NCBI RefSeq assembly: GCF_002154725.1
Contig: NZ_MTAW01000048.1
Span: 1-64,000 of the forward strand
Direction of reading: 5' to 3'
Source of the DNA: Nostoc sp. 106C
GTDB taxonomy: Bacteria > Cyanobacteriota > Cyanobacteriia > Cyanobacteriales > Nostocaceae
DNA length: 64,000 nt
Made by a program: the position numbers and the translations under genes. The stretch's first letter is position 1. Every line of letters begins with the position of its first letter. Under the pieces are notes generated by a model that saw only the letters and a list, made by a program, of their open reading frames with translations, was not told the DNA's origin and did not search any database. Shown one piece after another: positions 35,754 to 44,377 of this stretch.

Positions 35754-37694
35754 CTAAGCTATGTTTGTGGGAATCAAATCAATGTAGTTAATATTAAAAT
35801 CACCTGTGAGGATATCTAAGCGTAGTTCATGACTACCTGCGCTCAAGTTCATTCCTTGTAAGCTCGCATTAGTCCAAGTTTGATAGCCTCCTGTATAACC
35901 AAAGCTGAGGGTTTGCTCTTGGCTATTATCAATTGAAACCTTGATTTGTTTTTGAGCAATATCCCCAGTAGCGACCCGAGCTTGCATGTCATAGAATCCA
36001 TTTTCAGATATGTTCACATTGTAGGTTAGCCATTCCCCAGTTTGGATCGCAGTTACATCATAGCCTCCTCCAATATCACTAGTATTCTCGATATCTACAT
36101 TTAAATCTCTGCGATATTTTCCACCTGCATTCCCAGATGTTGTGTCGTAAGCATTGTTGTAGTTCTCTGCTTCAATGTGAATTTTAGCTGCGTCTGACGC
36201 AACAACAGTAGTGGTTGTTAAACTATCAGGCTGCGGGTTATTATTTCCAGCAACTTGTTGATAGGCTTTCAGCACATTCAAGCGACCACCAGTGTTGGTT
36301 TTGCCTTGCAAAGAATCAAGCTTGTCAACACTTGAAAGTAAGGCATATCTCAGATCTAAAACACTGAGATTGGGGTTAGTAGCTAAAAGTAATGCCGCAG
36401 CACCACTAACATAGGGAACAGCCATTGACGTGCCATTCCACTCATCGTACTGATTATTAGGAAGGGTACTTTTGATATTTACCCCAGGTGCGGCTAAATC
36501 TACGGAATTAACACCATAGTTGGAAAAATAGGCTAACTGGTCATTCTCATCAGTAGCTGTAACGGAAATTATATTAGGAAGATCGTAGTTTGCTGGATAG
36601 TGGGGAGTGGTATCAGTATTTTGGTTGCTGTTACCTGCTGCTGCTATAACTAAAACGCCGCGATCGTATGCATACTTCAGAGCATTATATTGCTCTTGGT
36701 CAAAAGAGCTTGAGCCAAAGCTGAGGTTGATGATTTTGGCTTTGTTATTTACTGCATAATAAATACCTTGCGGAACATCCCACAAATATCCTTCTGTGTC
36801 ACTTGAGCTAAAATGCTTTGTAGGCATTATTGAGACATTCGGGCTTACCCCGATCACACCTAGGCTATTATTACCTGACGCACCAAGGATACCCGAAACA
36901 TGAGTTCCATGACCTCCTCGTGGGTGATCGTCTGTGGGATTGTTATCTCCATCGCCAAAGTCCCAACCGTGGATATCGTCAACATAACCGTTCTTATCAT
37001 CATCAATTCCATTTCCTGCTATTTCTCTGGTATTCGTCCAAATGTTAGCAGCTAGATCGGGGTGAGTATAATCAACACCAGTATCAACAACGCCAACTAT
37101 TACGCTCCTACTACCTGTGGTATGGTCCCACGTGGCTGGCGCATCAATCTTTTTTAAACCCCAAAGACTGTCAAAATATGTATCGTTGGGTGTCCAGTCG
37201 GGTGTTACTGCATTATCTGCATCCGTCTTGATTTGATTTGTTTGGAAGTCATTGTTAGCAATGCTTGAGACATTCGGGCTGACTCTTGCCGCACGTAAGC
37301 TATTTTTGCCTGAAGTAGCAAGCTTACCTAAAACGTTAATTCTATTTTCTCTAAGTAAGCGATCGCCTATTGGATAATTATCTTTATTGCCAAAGTCCCA
37401 ACTGTGAACGCCATTAATTTCATTTCCAGCTATTTGTTTGAAATTTGTCCAGAGGTGAGCAGCTAAATTAAGGTGATGATCATCAACACCTGCCACGACT
37501 AAATGGCTGCTATCTCTGGTATAGTCCGATGTTACTGTTACATTAGTTTTATTTAAGTCCAAGAGACTGCCAGAATCTGAACTGTTTAGTATCCAGTTGA
37601 GTGATACTGTATGATCATTTGCAATAGCTTCTATGTGACTTGTTCGGAGGTCATCGCTCATACTTAAATGAGCCTTTTTATCTATGTTTCGCAT
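35754..37694 (-). CDS. Subtilisin-like protease with decayed catalytic duplicate and CBM6-like domain
   Basis: 646 aa. Functional S8 peptidase at about residues 170-475: D204 (VVDTGVDYTHPDL), H262 (GGHGTHVSG), N355 (AAAGNSN) and S423 (GTSMAVPYVSGAAALL). The C-terminus (about 505-645, HIEAENYNN, GEWLTYNVNISENGFYDMQA, FNINYIDL) is a family 6 carbohydrate-binding module. Residues about 29-145 repeat residues about 162-290 in degenerate form: WTNFKQIAGNEINGVHSWDFG mirrors the WTNTREIAGNGI and HGWDFG segments, but the catalytic Asp and His positions are lost. No classical signal peptide is visible. It is probably a secreted or surface protease acting on glycosylated material. Flanked by mobile elements. 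Confidence 0.88.
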   Translation of the reverse strand: MRNIDKKAHLSMSDDLRTSHIEAIANDHTVSLNWILNSSDSGSLLDLNKTNVTVTSDYTRDSSHLVVAGVDDHHLNLAAHLWTNFKQIAGNEINGVHSWDFGNKDNYPIGDRLLRENRINVLGKLATSGKNSLRAARVSPNVSSIANNDFQTNQIKTDADNAVTPDWTPNDTYFDSLWGLKKIDAPATWDHTTGSRSVIVGVVDTGVDYTHPDLAANIWTNTREIAGNGIDDDKNGYVDDIHGWDFGDGDNNPTDDHPRGGHGTHVSGILGASGNNSLGVIGVSPNVSIMPTKHFSSSDTEGYLWDVPQGIYYAVNNKAKIINLSFGSSSFDQEQYNALKYAYDRGVLVIAAAGNSNQNTDTTPHYPANYDLPNIISVTATDENDQLAYFSNYGVNSVDLAAPGVNIKSTLPNNQYDEWNGTSMAVPYVSGAAALLLATNPNLSVLDLRYALLSSVDKLDSLQGKTNTGGRLNVLKAYQQVAGNNNPQPDSLTTTTVVASDAAKIHIEAENYNNAYDTTSGNAGGKYRRDLNVDIENTSDIGGGYDVTAIQTGEWLTYNVNISENGFYDMQARVATGDIAQKQIKVSIDNSQEQTLSFGYTGGYQTWTNASLQGMNLSAGSHELRLDILTGDFNINYIDLIPTNIA

Positions 37695-38520
37695 TTAGTG
37701 AAAAACACCTTTAAAGGTATTATTAAATACTAGAAAAAAGCCAATAAACTTTTATTCAAAAGACCAAACTTTGAACAAGGATTTACAGAAATTCAAATAA
37801 GCGAATATTAGGATTATGTAATTCCTGGTTACTTGCTTGATAATAGGAATTTTTACTAATCTCTTGAGAGAATAAGTTGTTATTTGCTCCGATATAATTA
37901 GCTGATTACTAATTACATTGGTATGCTTTTTTAGGAATAAATTTAAATTTTAGTAAAATTCTTGTTAGAAAGATATCATGTAATTTAAAGCACGTCAACC
38001 AAAAAATATGTATCTGGGGTAAGAGTTTAGGTTTGGCGAAGACCCTTGCAAGGCATAGCTTGGGTAAACTAAAATCTAACTCAAGCTTTGGTATAAAATT
38101 TCAAAAAAGAAAATATTTAAGATGTAAACTGGGCTAATAATACCAATTTCTGGAACATATTATTGATTGGTTAGAGTAAAAGAGAAAGACTGCTCTTTGC
38201 CTACTATCTCTAACCTGGTACGTAGCGGACGCTGCTTTTGCAACAAATATAAAGCCAATAATGTAAATAAATTGATTTTTGCTCTACTTTGTCGGTGAAA
38301 ATCTGAGAGATTATCCCTAAAGCTTAATACTCAACCACAAGTTTTCTGTGAACTAAAAATCGGATCTCAAGTGTGGTTAAAGTCAAGGCTCCCACCTCTG
38401 TGGAACATCCTGAAAACTCTTTCGCCATCGGCGGTGTTAACCAGACAGAACAGGTACAGCAAAAGAAAGCGATCGCTCTCATCTTACACTTCAAGGGCGA
38501 TCGCCTCAAAAATCGCTGAT
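37695..38520. other. Intergenic region, no gene recognised
   Basis: 826 bp, AT-rich. About 38035-38070 (ggcgaagacccttgcaaggc) and 38217-38250 look like scraps of dispersed repeats. A HIP1-bearing inverted pair (gcgatcgctctc, gggcgatcgcc) lies at about 38468-38512 near the end of the radical SAM gene. Nothing coding is supported. Confidence 0.5.
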
Positions 38521-40095
38521 TTAACTAACAGGCTCTAGCTGATAACTGGCTTTTTGTTCTTGTTGCTTCTGCTTTAAATCTGCTAGTTTAGCTAGTAGCT
38601 GTGCTCTCACTTCATAGCGGTAGTTGAAGAAATGTTCGCCAACACCCAAGGTAGTTAGATAATCATATAGTAAACGCGGTTTAGCAAAGGCGATCGCTAC
38701 CAATTGCCACCAGAATCGCCACCTTGTGGAACGCACTACACCCTGTCGCCAGCAAATTGCGGTAAACAGTCTCATCTCATGTGAAGTTATTTTCCGCTGA
38801 GTTTTCCCCCGCCACCCGTTCATCATCATAAAGTGGCGAAATGTGCGTTTCAAGTAAGGCATTGGCTCATAGATGTTCCAAAATGCTTGGATGTATTCCT
38901 CTGTAATTTCCTCCACTGGGCGTGTTGGTTTAAAGTTCATAATTGCGCCTTGGTGGAAGGTTCCCAAACCATCAACCAATCGCCCTTCCTGCTGGAGACG
39001 ATTCCACATGGCAGTATTTTGTAATGCTTGCAGCATACTAAACTGCCCTTGGGGAATGCCAGTCTCCTCAATAAATTCTCGAATTCTTTCTCCCGCACCA
39101 GGACGTTCATTGTCAAAGCCGATGATAAAACCAGACATAATCTGCAATCCTGCCCGTGTGATTTTGTGGCAAGATTCAATTAAGTCCTTGCGTGTATTCT
39201 GGACTTTGTGAATCCCCAAAAGACTATCTGTATCTGGGGTTTCGATACCCATAAATACCAGGGTGAAGCCAGCTTTAACCATCAACTCAACTAATTCATC
39301 ATCCTCAGCTAGATTTAGTGAAGCTTCTGTTAGCAGGATAAAGGGGTAATTGTGTGCTTCCATCCAGGGGATGAGGGCTTGTAAAAAGATCTTAGCATTG
39401 CGTTTATTGCCGATAAAGTTATCATCCACAACAAACACATACCGTCGCCAGCCTAAATCGTAGATAGTTTGAAATTCCCGCAACATCTGTTCTGGTGTCT
39501 TGGTGCGGGGCTTGCGTCCATACAAATTAATAATGTCGCAAAACTCGCATTGAAACGGACAACCACGGGAGAATTGTAATGTAATTGCCAAGTATGCATC
39601 GAGATTGAGTAAGTCAAACCGAGCAATTGGCGTTTGGGTGACATCGGGTTTTTCTGGAGAACGGAAAATTCCCCGTTCATCTCCCCGTGCCAAAGCTTCT
39701 AAAAACATGGGAATAGTGCATTCCCCTTCATCTAAAATTAGATATTGCGCTCCTGCTTCTAAAGCAAATTCTGGTACTGAAGTAGGGTATGGACCACCTA
39801 CTGCTACCTTTTTACCTAAAGCAACTCCTTTTTGAATTAACTCTCTAAAATCTTGTTTCTGGATAATCATCGCAGAGATAATTACCATCTCACACCAATC
39901 CCAATCTTCATCTGTCTCTAGAGAGACATTGCGATCGGCAAATCTAATTTCCCAATCACTAGGCAGCATTGCTGCTATAGTTATTAAACCCAGTGGTGGA
40001 TTGGTAGAACGTAAACCTGCCAGATCAAGTGTCTCTTGGTAAGACCAAAAAGAATTGGGCATTATCGGCCAGAGTAGTAAGGCTCTCATCAGCAC
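38521..40095 (-). CDS. B12-binding radical SAM protein, HpnP-like
   Basis: 524 aa. An N-terminal cobalamin-binding-like Rossmann domain (residues about 5-150, PPLGLITIAAMLP, GKKVAVGGPYPTSVPE, YLILDEGECTIP) precedes a radical SAM core with FSRGCPFQCEFCDI supplying the CxxxCxxC cluster ligands, and a C-terminal DUF4070-type helical domain. The family includes the hopanoid C-2 methylase HpnP and related methyltransferases, which add a methyl group from methylcobalamin by radical chemistry. HpnP itself is a possibility but no hopanoid genes are nearby. It appears monocistronic. Met3 is an alternative start. Confidence 0.87.
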   Translation of the reverse strand: MLMRALLLWPIMPNSFWSYQETLDLAGLRSTNPPLGLITIAAMLPSDWEIRFADRNVSLETDEDWDWCEMVIISAMIIQKQDFRELIQKGVALGKKVAVGGPYPTSVPEFALEAGAQYLILDEGECTIPMFLEALARGDERGIFRSPEKPDVTQTPIARFDLLNLDAYLAITLQFSRGCPFQCEFCDIINLYGRKPRTKTPEQMLREFQTIYDLGWRRYVFVVDDNFIGNKRNAKIFLQALIPWMEAHNYPFILLTEASLNLAEDDELVELMVKAGFTLVFMGIETPDTDSLLGIHKVQNTRKDLIESCHKITRAGLQIMSGFIIGFDNERPGAGERIREFIEETGIPQGQFSMLQALQNTAMWNRLQQEGRLVDGLGTFHQGAIMNFKPTRPVEEITEEYIQAFWNIYEPMPYLKRTFRHFMMMNGWRGKTQRKITSHEMRLFTAICWRQGVVRSTRWRFWWQLVAIAFAKPRLLYDYLTTLGVGEHFFNYRYEVRAQLLAKLADLKQKQQEQKASYQLEPVS

Positions 40096-40255
40096 ATACC
40101 CCGGAGTAGAAAAGTTACTTATTCCCAGATTACTGCTACTCGATCTGACGCGACTTTAACTTTTATCGACTTTTGTAAACTGAAGGTACATACTTTTTGA
40201 GAGACAAGGGAGTGTGGGAAGACAAGGGGGACAAGGAGGAGATGAGGGGAAGAAG

Positions 40256-40291
40256 AACAAATGACTAATGACAAATGACAAATGCCCAATG
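40256..40291. repeat. Heptad short tandem repeat upstream of trpS
   Basis: Units aatgact / aatgaca / aatgaca / aatgccc follow each other about 85 bp before the trpS start. Same family as the runs in the nrt and ccm operons. Confidence 0.6.
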
Positions 40292-40373
40292 CAGCTAGAA
40301 AATGTCAAAATTAAATGAGTTTTGTAACCGCCGCTTTACATAGCGCGGATTTGAGATAACTAACTTGAAATTT

Positions 40374-41384
40374 ATGGGCAAGCAGCGTGTTCTGTCGGGA
40401 GTTCAACCAACTGGGAGTTTGCATTTAGGCAATTACTTGGGAGCCATTCGTAACTGGGTAGAAACCCAGAGTGAATACGAAAATTACCTCTTTGTAGCGG
40501 ATTTGCACGCGATTACGATGCCACACGACCCTAAAGAGTTGGCATCGAATACGTATACCCTCGTTGCTTTCTATTTAGCTTGTGGTCTCGATTTAAATGA
40601 TTCCACTATCTTCATACAATCTCACGTCTCCGCACACAGCGAACTTACCTGGTTGCTCAACTGCATTACTCCGCTCAATTGGCTGCAAGACATGATCCAG
40701 TTCAAGGAAAAAGCTGTCAAACAAGGTGAAAATGTAGGCGTAGGTTTATTGGACTACCCAGTGCTGATGTCTTCTGACATTTTGCTATACAAAGCAGATT
40801 TTGTTCCTGTAGGTGAAGACCAAAAGCAACACATAGAATTGACGCGGGATATTGTCAACCGATTTAATCACTTATTTGCTAAACCAGATCAACCAGTGCT
40901 GAAGCTACCAGCACCTTTGATTCGCAAGGAAGGCGCAAGGGTGATGAGTTTGACTGATGGTACGCGCAAAATGTCCAAGTCCGATCCTTCGGAATTAAGC
41001 CGGATTAATTTATTAGATACACCAGAACAGATTGCCAATAAAATTAAGCGCTGTAAAACCGATCCGATTCGTGGTTTAACTTTTGACGATTCAGAGCGTC
41101 CAGAGTGTAACAACTTGTTAACACTATATATGCTTTTGTCTGGCAAAAAGAAGGAAGAAGTAGCAGCTGAGTGCCAGGATATGGGTTGGGGGCAATTCAA
41201 GCCATTATTGACAGAAACAGCGATCGCAGCCCTAAAACCGATCCAAGATAAATATCACGCTGTGATGGATGACAAAGGCTATCTAGACAACGTGTTGCGA
41301 GAGGGACGGCAAAAAGCTCAAGCAGTTGCTAACCAAACTCTAGCAGAAGTGAAAGCTGCGTTGGGTTACTCTATGCCTCTTTAA
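40374..41384 (+). CDS. trpS: Tryptophanyl-tRNA synthetase
   Basis: 336 aa from the ATG at 40374 (MGKQRVLSGVQPTG); a TTG three codons upstream is a poorer start. Class I synthetase signatures are TGSLHLGNYLGA (the HIGH-like motif) and RKMSKSD (KMSKS). It charges tRNA-Trp with tryptophan in the cytoplasm. Length is normal for bacterial TrpRS (about 330-340). A MetF-like gene follows 60 bp downstream and may be co-transcribed. Confidence 0.97.
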   Translation: MGKQRVLSGVQPTGSLHLGNYLGAIRNWVETQSEYENYLFVADLHAITMPHDPKELASNTYTLVAFYLACGLDLNDSTIFIQSHVSAHSELTWLLNCITPLNWLQDMIQFKEKAVKQGENVGVGLLDYPVLMSSDILLYKADFVPVGEDQKQHIELTRDIVNRFNHLFAKPDQPVLKLPAPLIRKEGARVMSLTDGTRKMSKSDPSELSRINLLDTPEQIANKIKRCKTDPIRGLTFDDSERPECNNLLTLYMLLSGKKKEEVAAECQDMGWGQFKPLLTETAIAALKPIQDKYHAVMDDKGYLDNVLREGRQKAQAVANQTLAEVKAALGYSMPL

Positions 41385-41444
41385 AGATTTCGCTTTTATG
41401 GGTAATTTGTTTTACCCTGTAAGAAAATTGAAATCTTGAATGTT

Positions 41445-42374
41445 ATGTCTGATACCCAGAGTACGACAGTCTTGAATGCCTTTCGCAGAGCCGCGCAAGC
41501 AGGCGAATTTTTAGTTACTGCCGAGGTAGCACCTCCTAAAGGCGGAGATCCAACACACATGCTTCAAATGGCGGCGACTCTTAAGGGGAGAGTTCATGCC
41601 GTCAATATTACCGATGGTAGCCGAGCAGTATTGCGGATGTCTTCGTTAGTGGCTTCGGCAATTTTATTACAACATGGAATTGAACCGATTTGTCAGATTG
41701 CTTGCCGCGATCGCAACCGAATTGGTTTACAAAGTGACTTAATGGGTGCTCATGCTTTGGGTATCCGTAACATTTTAGCTTTGACTGGTGACCCTGTGAA
41801 AGCAGGCGATCACCCCGATGCCAAAAGTGTGTTTGACTTAGAAGCCGTGCGACTGCTGCAACTGATTAGAAAGATGAATCAAGGATTTGACAGTAATGAA
41901 CAGTCCCTCACAGATGGCGCACTAGATTTATTTACTGGTGCAGCAGTTGACCCACAATGTGCAAGTTTATCAGGCTTACAAAGTCGATTTGAACGCAAAA
42001 TCGAAGCCGGAGCGCAATTTTTTCAAAGTCAATTAATCACAGATTTTGAGCGCTTAGAAAAATTCATGGACACCATCGCTGCTGGTTATAAAAAACCCAT
42101 TTTGGCAGGAATTTTTCTGTTTAAATCGGCAAAAAATGCCCAGTTTATTAATAAATGTGTTCCGGGAGTAAATATTCCCCAACACATTATTGATCGGTTA
42201 GCAAAAGCGAAACATCCACTTGAAGAAGGAGTGAAAATCGCTGCCGAACAAGTGCAAATTGCACGGCAATTGTGTCATGGTGTCCACATGATGGCAGTGA
42301 AGCGAGAAGATTTGATTCCCGAAATTTTAGATTTGGCGGGAGTAGCGCCAGTTAATTTGGTATTAACTAAGTAA
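41445..42374 (+). CDS. Methylenetetrahydrofolate reductase-family protein (MetF-like)
   Basis: 309 aa from the ATG at 41445. TIM-barrel flavoprotein family: VTAEVAPPKGGDP near the start, AVNITDGSRAVLRMSS, IACRDRNRIGLQSDLMGAHA (the conserved Arg-Asn segment) and ILALTGDPVKAGDHP. MetF reduces 5,10-methylene-THF to 5-methyl-THF for methionine synthesis. This cyanobacterial form resembles the reductase barrel, but the second half diverges from E. coli MetF, so the electron donor may differ. It follows trpS closely. A hairpin of HIP1-type arms (42381-42392 with 42421-42432) follows the stop. Confidence 0.85.
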   Translation: MSDTQSTTVLNAFRRAAQAGEFLVTAEVAPPKGGDPTHMLQMAATLKGRVHAVNITDGSRAVLRMSSLVASAILLQHGIEPICQIACRDRNRIGLQSDLMGAHALGIRNILALTGDPVKAGDHPDAKSVFDLEAVRLLQLIRKMNQGFDSNEQSLTDGALDLFTGAAVDPQCASLSGLQSRFERKIEAGAQFFQSQLITDFERLEKFMDTIAAGYKKPILAGIFLFKSAKNAQFINKCVPGVNIPQHIIDRLAKAKHPLEEGVKIAAEQVQIARQLCHGVHMMAVKREDLIPEILDLAGVAPVNLVLTK

Positions 42375-42419
42375 ATAAAAGAGGCGATCGCATTTTTACT
42401 TTACTGATTGCCAAAGAAA

Positions 42420-42485
42420 GTGCGATCACCTCACCGCTCCTTTGATTGCTAAACTAAAAAACCACCCTTACCCCTGCAAAGATAG
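42420..42485 (+). repeat. Dispersed direct repeat, copy 1 (copy 2 at 46926-46992)
   Basis: Sequence gtgcgatcacctcaccgctc and onward through a ttgattgctaaactaaaaaa core to cctgcaaagatag is about 85-90 percent identical to 46926-46992. Copy 2 is directly followed by the ATG of a Uma2-like gene; in copy 1 the equivalent codon is CTG (about 42491), followed by acc as in copy 2. Confidence 0.75.
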
Positions 42486-42534
42486 TATTCTGACCACAAA
42501 AGAGGGTTTTCAGCTTCGCATTTGCCATTTCCGA

Positions 42535-42660
42535 CACTACAATTGCTATTTCGGACACTACAATTGCTATTTCGGACACTACAATTGCTATTTCGGACAC
42601 TACAATTGCTATTTCGGACACTACAATTGCTATTTCCGATACTACAATTACTATTTCGGC
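42535..42660 (+). repeat. Six tandem copies of a 21-bp unit
   Basis: The unit starts cactacaattgctatttcgg and ends with a; copies 1-4 are identical, copy 5 and copy 6 each carry a few substitutions. A partial unit (tttgccatttccga) precedes it. The unit length divisible by three keeps several frames open on both strands (heptapeptide repeats), which is a by-product rather than evidence of coding. There are no spacers, so this is not CRISPR. Confidence 0.88.
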
Positions 42661-42744
42661 GAGCGCAACAACTAACAACTAAGCAGTCCGATCTACTTAG
42701 TATTAAATCAAGATAAGTAAGTCAGCACAATAAAACCAAACTGT

Positions 42745-43125
42745 GTGAAGAAAAATAAATTGCTAGCCGAGTATCAGCCAAAAATAATTACCACGGAAGC
42801 AGAAAACGAACAAGCTATAGCACTCGCATTAACCTTAGAACATCGTCCTAATCGTACACCAGAAGAAGAGATGCTGTTGCAACTGTTGGTGACATTAATT
42901 GAACAGTTTGAAGAAACTCATTACCCAATCCTCCCAAGTACACCCAATTCGATGTTGATGTTAATGCATCTGATGGACGCACGCGATATGACAACTGAAG
43001 CAATAGCACAGGTAATTGGTTCATTGGAAATTGCCTTGCAAATTGTTAATGGCAGCACCATTAGTAAAACTCAAGCAGAAGCGTTGGCAGATTATTTTAA
43101 TGTAGATGTCAGTTTATTTACTTAG
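42745..43125 (+). CDS. HigA-type antitoxin / HTH protein, no adjacent toxin
   Basis: 126 aa from a GTG at 42745. The layout matches cyanobacterial HigA-like proteins: LLAEYQPKIITTEAENEQAI, then LLQLLVTLIEQFEETHYPI, then a C-terminal helix-turn-helix (LMHLMDARDMTTEAIAQVIG, ISKTQAEALADYFNV). The last part is usually a DNA-binding XRE-like domain. HigA neutralises the mRNA-cleaving HigB toxin, but no HigB-like gene is next to it; the neighbours are a 21-bp repeat array and a Uma2 gene. A 96-bp copy of its 3' end lies at 44199-44294. The recognition helix segment is somewhat degenerate (GSLEIALQIVNG). Confidence 0.78.
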   Translation: MKKNKLLAEYQPKIITTEAENEQAIALALTLEHRPNRTPEEEMLLQLLVTLIEQFEETHYPILPSTPNSMLMLMHLMDARDMTTEAIAQVIGSLEIALQIVNGSTISKTQAEALADYFNVDVSLFT

Positions 43126-43286
43126 CTGATATTCCATAACAACGCTCTTAGTCCCTTGCTATAACTAAAAGTTTTTGCAGATGAAGGGACAAGTGGTGGA
43201 AATTGACTTAAGTGAATATTATCTTAATAATATAGGTAAGATTTTAGGAATTTTATCTAATATTGTCATGAAAGAAGTATTTTAAT

Positions 43287-43919
43287 ATGCTAGTCCAGTC
43301 AACACCCGCAGAACAAAGAACAGTACTACATAACATTAGCTGGGAAACCTTTGAAGCCTTGCTAAAAGACACAGGTGAGGATAGAGACTCTCGGTTTGCT
43401 TATGATGGCAGTACTTTAGAAATCATGACACCACTTTTTGAACATGAAAATACCAAAATTCAATTTGATCGCTTGATATTTGCTTTGACTGAAGAAATAG
43501 GAAAAGAAATTAAAAGTGCTGGCTCTACAACATTGAAGCGCAAATTAGCAAGAAAAGGGATAGAGCCAGATAACTGCTACTATATACAAAATGAACCAAG
43601 AGTTAGAGGTAAGAAAAGTCTAAATTTAGAAACAGATCCACCACCTGATTTAGCAATTGAAATTGATATTACTAATAGTTCAATTAATAAATTTAATATT
43701 TACGCAGCGTTAGCTATAAATGAACTTTGGCGATATGATGGGCAAAATTTGAAATTTTATCAGTTGCAAGCAGGGCAATATGTTGAGTGTAAATCTAGCA
43801 TCGCTTTTCCTCTGATTTCAGTGAATGAGATGAGTAGATTTATTCAGCAAAGTCAAAGCATGGGTGAGGTTGCTTTGTTGAAATCTTTTCGTATTTGGGT
43901 TAGAGAAAAATTAGCATAG
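43287..43919 (+). CDS. Uma2 family (DUF820) putative endonuclease
   Basis: 210 aa. Restriction-endonuclease-like fold: FAYDGSTLEIMTPLFEHE near residues 38-55 (the conserved Glu region), then PPPDLAIEIDITNSS (about 120-134), the D-x-E-x-D core, and INELWRYDGQNLKFYQL. Uma2 proteins are hugely expanded in cyanobacteria and are thought to be PD-(D/E)XK nucleases linked to mobile elements; no target is known. It has its own AT-rich upstream region. A 225-bp inverted-repeat element follows it immediately. Confidence 0.88.
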   Translation: MLVQSTPAEQRTVLHNISWETFEALLKDTGEDRDSRFAYDGSTLEIMTPLFEHENTKIQFDRLIFALTEEIGKEIKSAGSTTLKRKLARKGIEPDNCYYIQNEPRVRGKKSLNLETDPPPDLAIEIDITNSSINKFNIYAALAINELWRYDGQNLKFYQLQAGQYVECKSSIAFPLISVNEMSRFIQQSQSMGEVALLKSFRIWVREKLA

Positions 43920-43926
43920 TTAACTA

Positions 43927-44151
43927 ACCTGAGTTCGGGTTAAGCCAGAAGCTAAAAAGCTTATTGTGTATAGATTGAGAAAAATTCTAAGTCGTAAAAG
44001 AAGTGATTAAAGTGGAATCGTTGCGTCAATAAGGTTTACAAATGAGATTAATATCAACAACATGCCTTATTGAGAATATATGAAAACCAAGCTTCAGACC
44101 GGACAACGCAAAATCAAAGGGTTTGAGGATTTCTTATCCCGAGCTCAGGTT
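43927..44151. mobile_element. 225-bp MITE-like element
   Basis: Left end AACCTGAGTTCGGGTTAAG (43927-43945) and right end cttatcccgagctcaggtt (44133-44151) are inverted repeats matching at 17 of 19 positions. They are flanked on both sides by aact (43923-43926, 44152-44155), a likely 4-bp target duplication. Near the right end a short frame (KLQTGQRKIKGFEDF) might be the tail of a transposase. A related end motif occurs near 3264-3285. Confidence 0.72.
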
Positions 44152-44198
44152 AACTACGATATGTCATGGCGATTTTCCTTCGGAGACGCTTCACGAAC

Positions 44199-44294
44199 GC
44201 ACCATTAGTAAAACTCAAGCAGAAGCGTTGGCGGACTATTTTAATGTAGATATCAGTTTATTTACCTAGCTTATCTTCCATAACAACGCTCTTA
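44199..44294 (+). pseudogene. Duplicated 3' fragment of the HigA-like antitoxin gene
   Basis: 96 bp closely match 43055-43150, covering the last 24 codons (ISKTQAEALADYFNVD) and 25 bp beyond the stop, with about 7 substitutions. The upstream part of the gene is absent. It is a remnant of a second antitoxin copy, separated from the first by the Uma2 gene and the MITE. Confidence 0.85.
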
Positions 44295-44377
44295 AAACCA
44301 GCGCTTGGTATTGAGCCGGAAATTTAATATTTAATTTTTTACCAGTTAAGTTCAAATGATAAAGCTATCAACCTGTA

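Larger units (their letters stand above)
42375..42744. other. Repeat-rich intergenic region
   Basis: 370 bp holding, in order, a HIP1-type hairpin (42381-42432), one copy of a 66-bp segment shared with 46926-46992, and six 21-bp tandem repeats (42535-42660). Because the repeat unit is a multiple of three, open frames cross it in several phases; none looks like a gene. Confidence 0.7.
43920..44377. other. Intergenic region holding a MITE and an antitoxin-gene fragment
   Basis: 458 bp between the convergent Uma2 and kinase genes. It contains the 225-bp element (43927-44151) and the fragment copied from the HigA-like gene (44199-44294), both listed separately. The rest shows nothing recognisable. 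Confidence 0.7.

Noticed and set aside
42535-42660. CRISPR-like array
   Set aside because: The units are contiguous with no unique spacers, and no cas genes are present.
42442-42716. Open frames on both strands through the 21-bp repeat (HYNCYFG, TLQLLFR, VVSEIAI heptapeptides)
   Set aside because: They follow from a repeat length divisible by three; no ribosome site, no non-repetitive domain, and frames conflict with each other.
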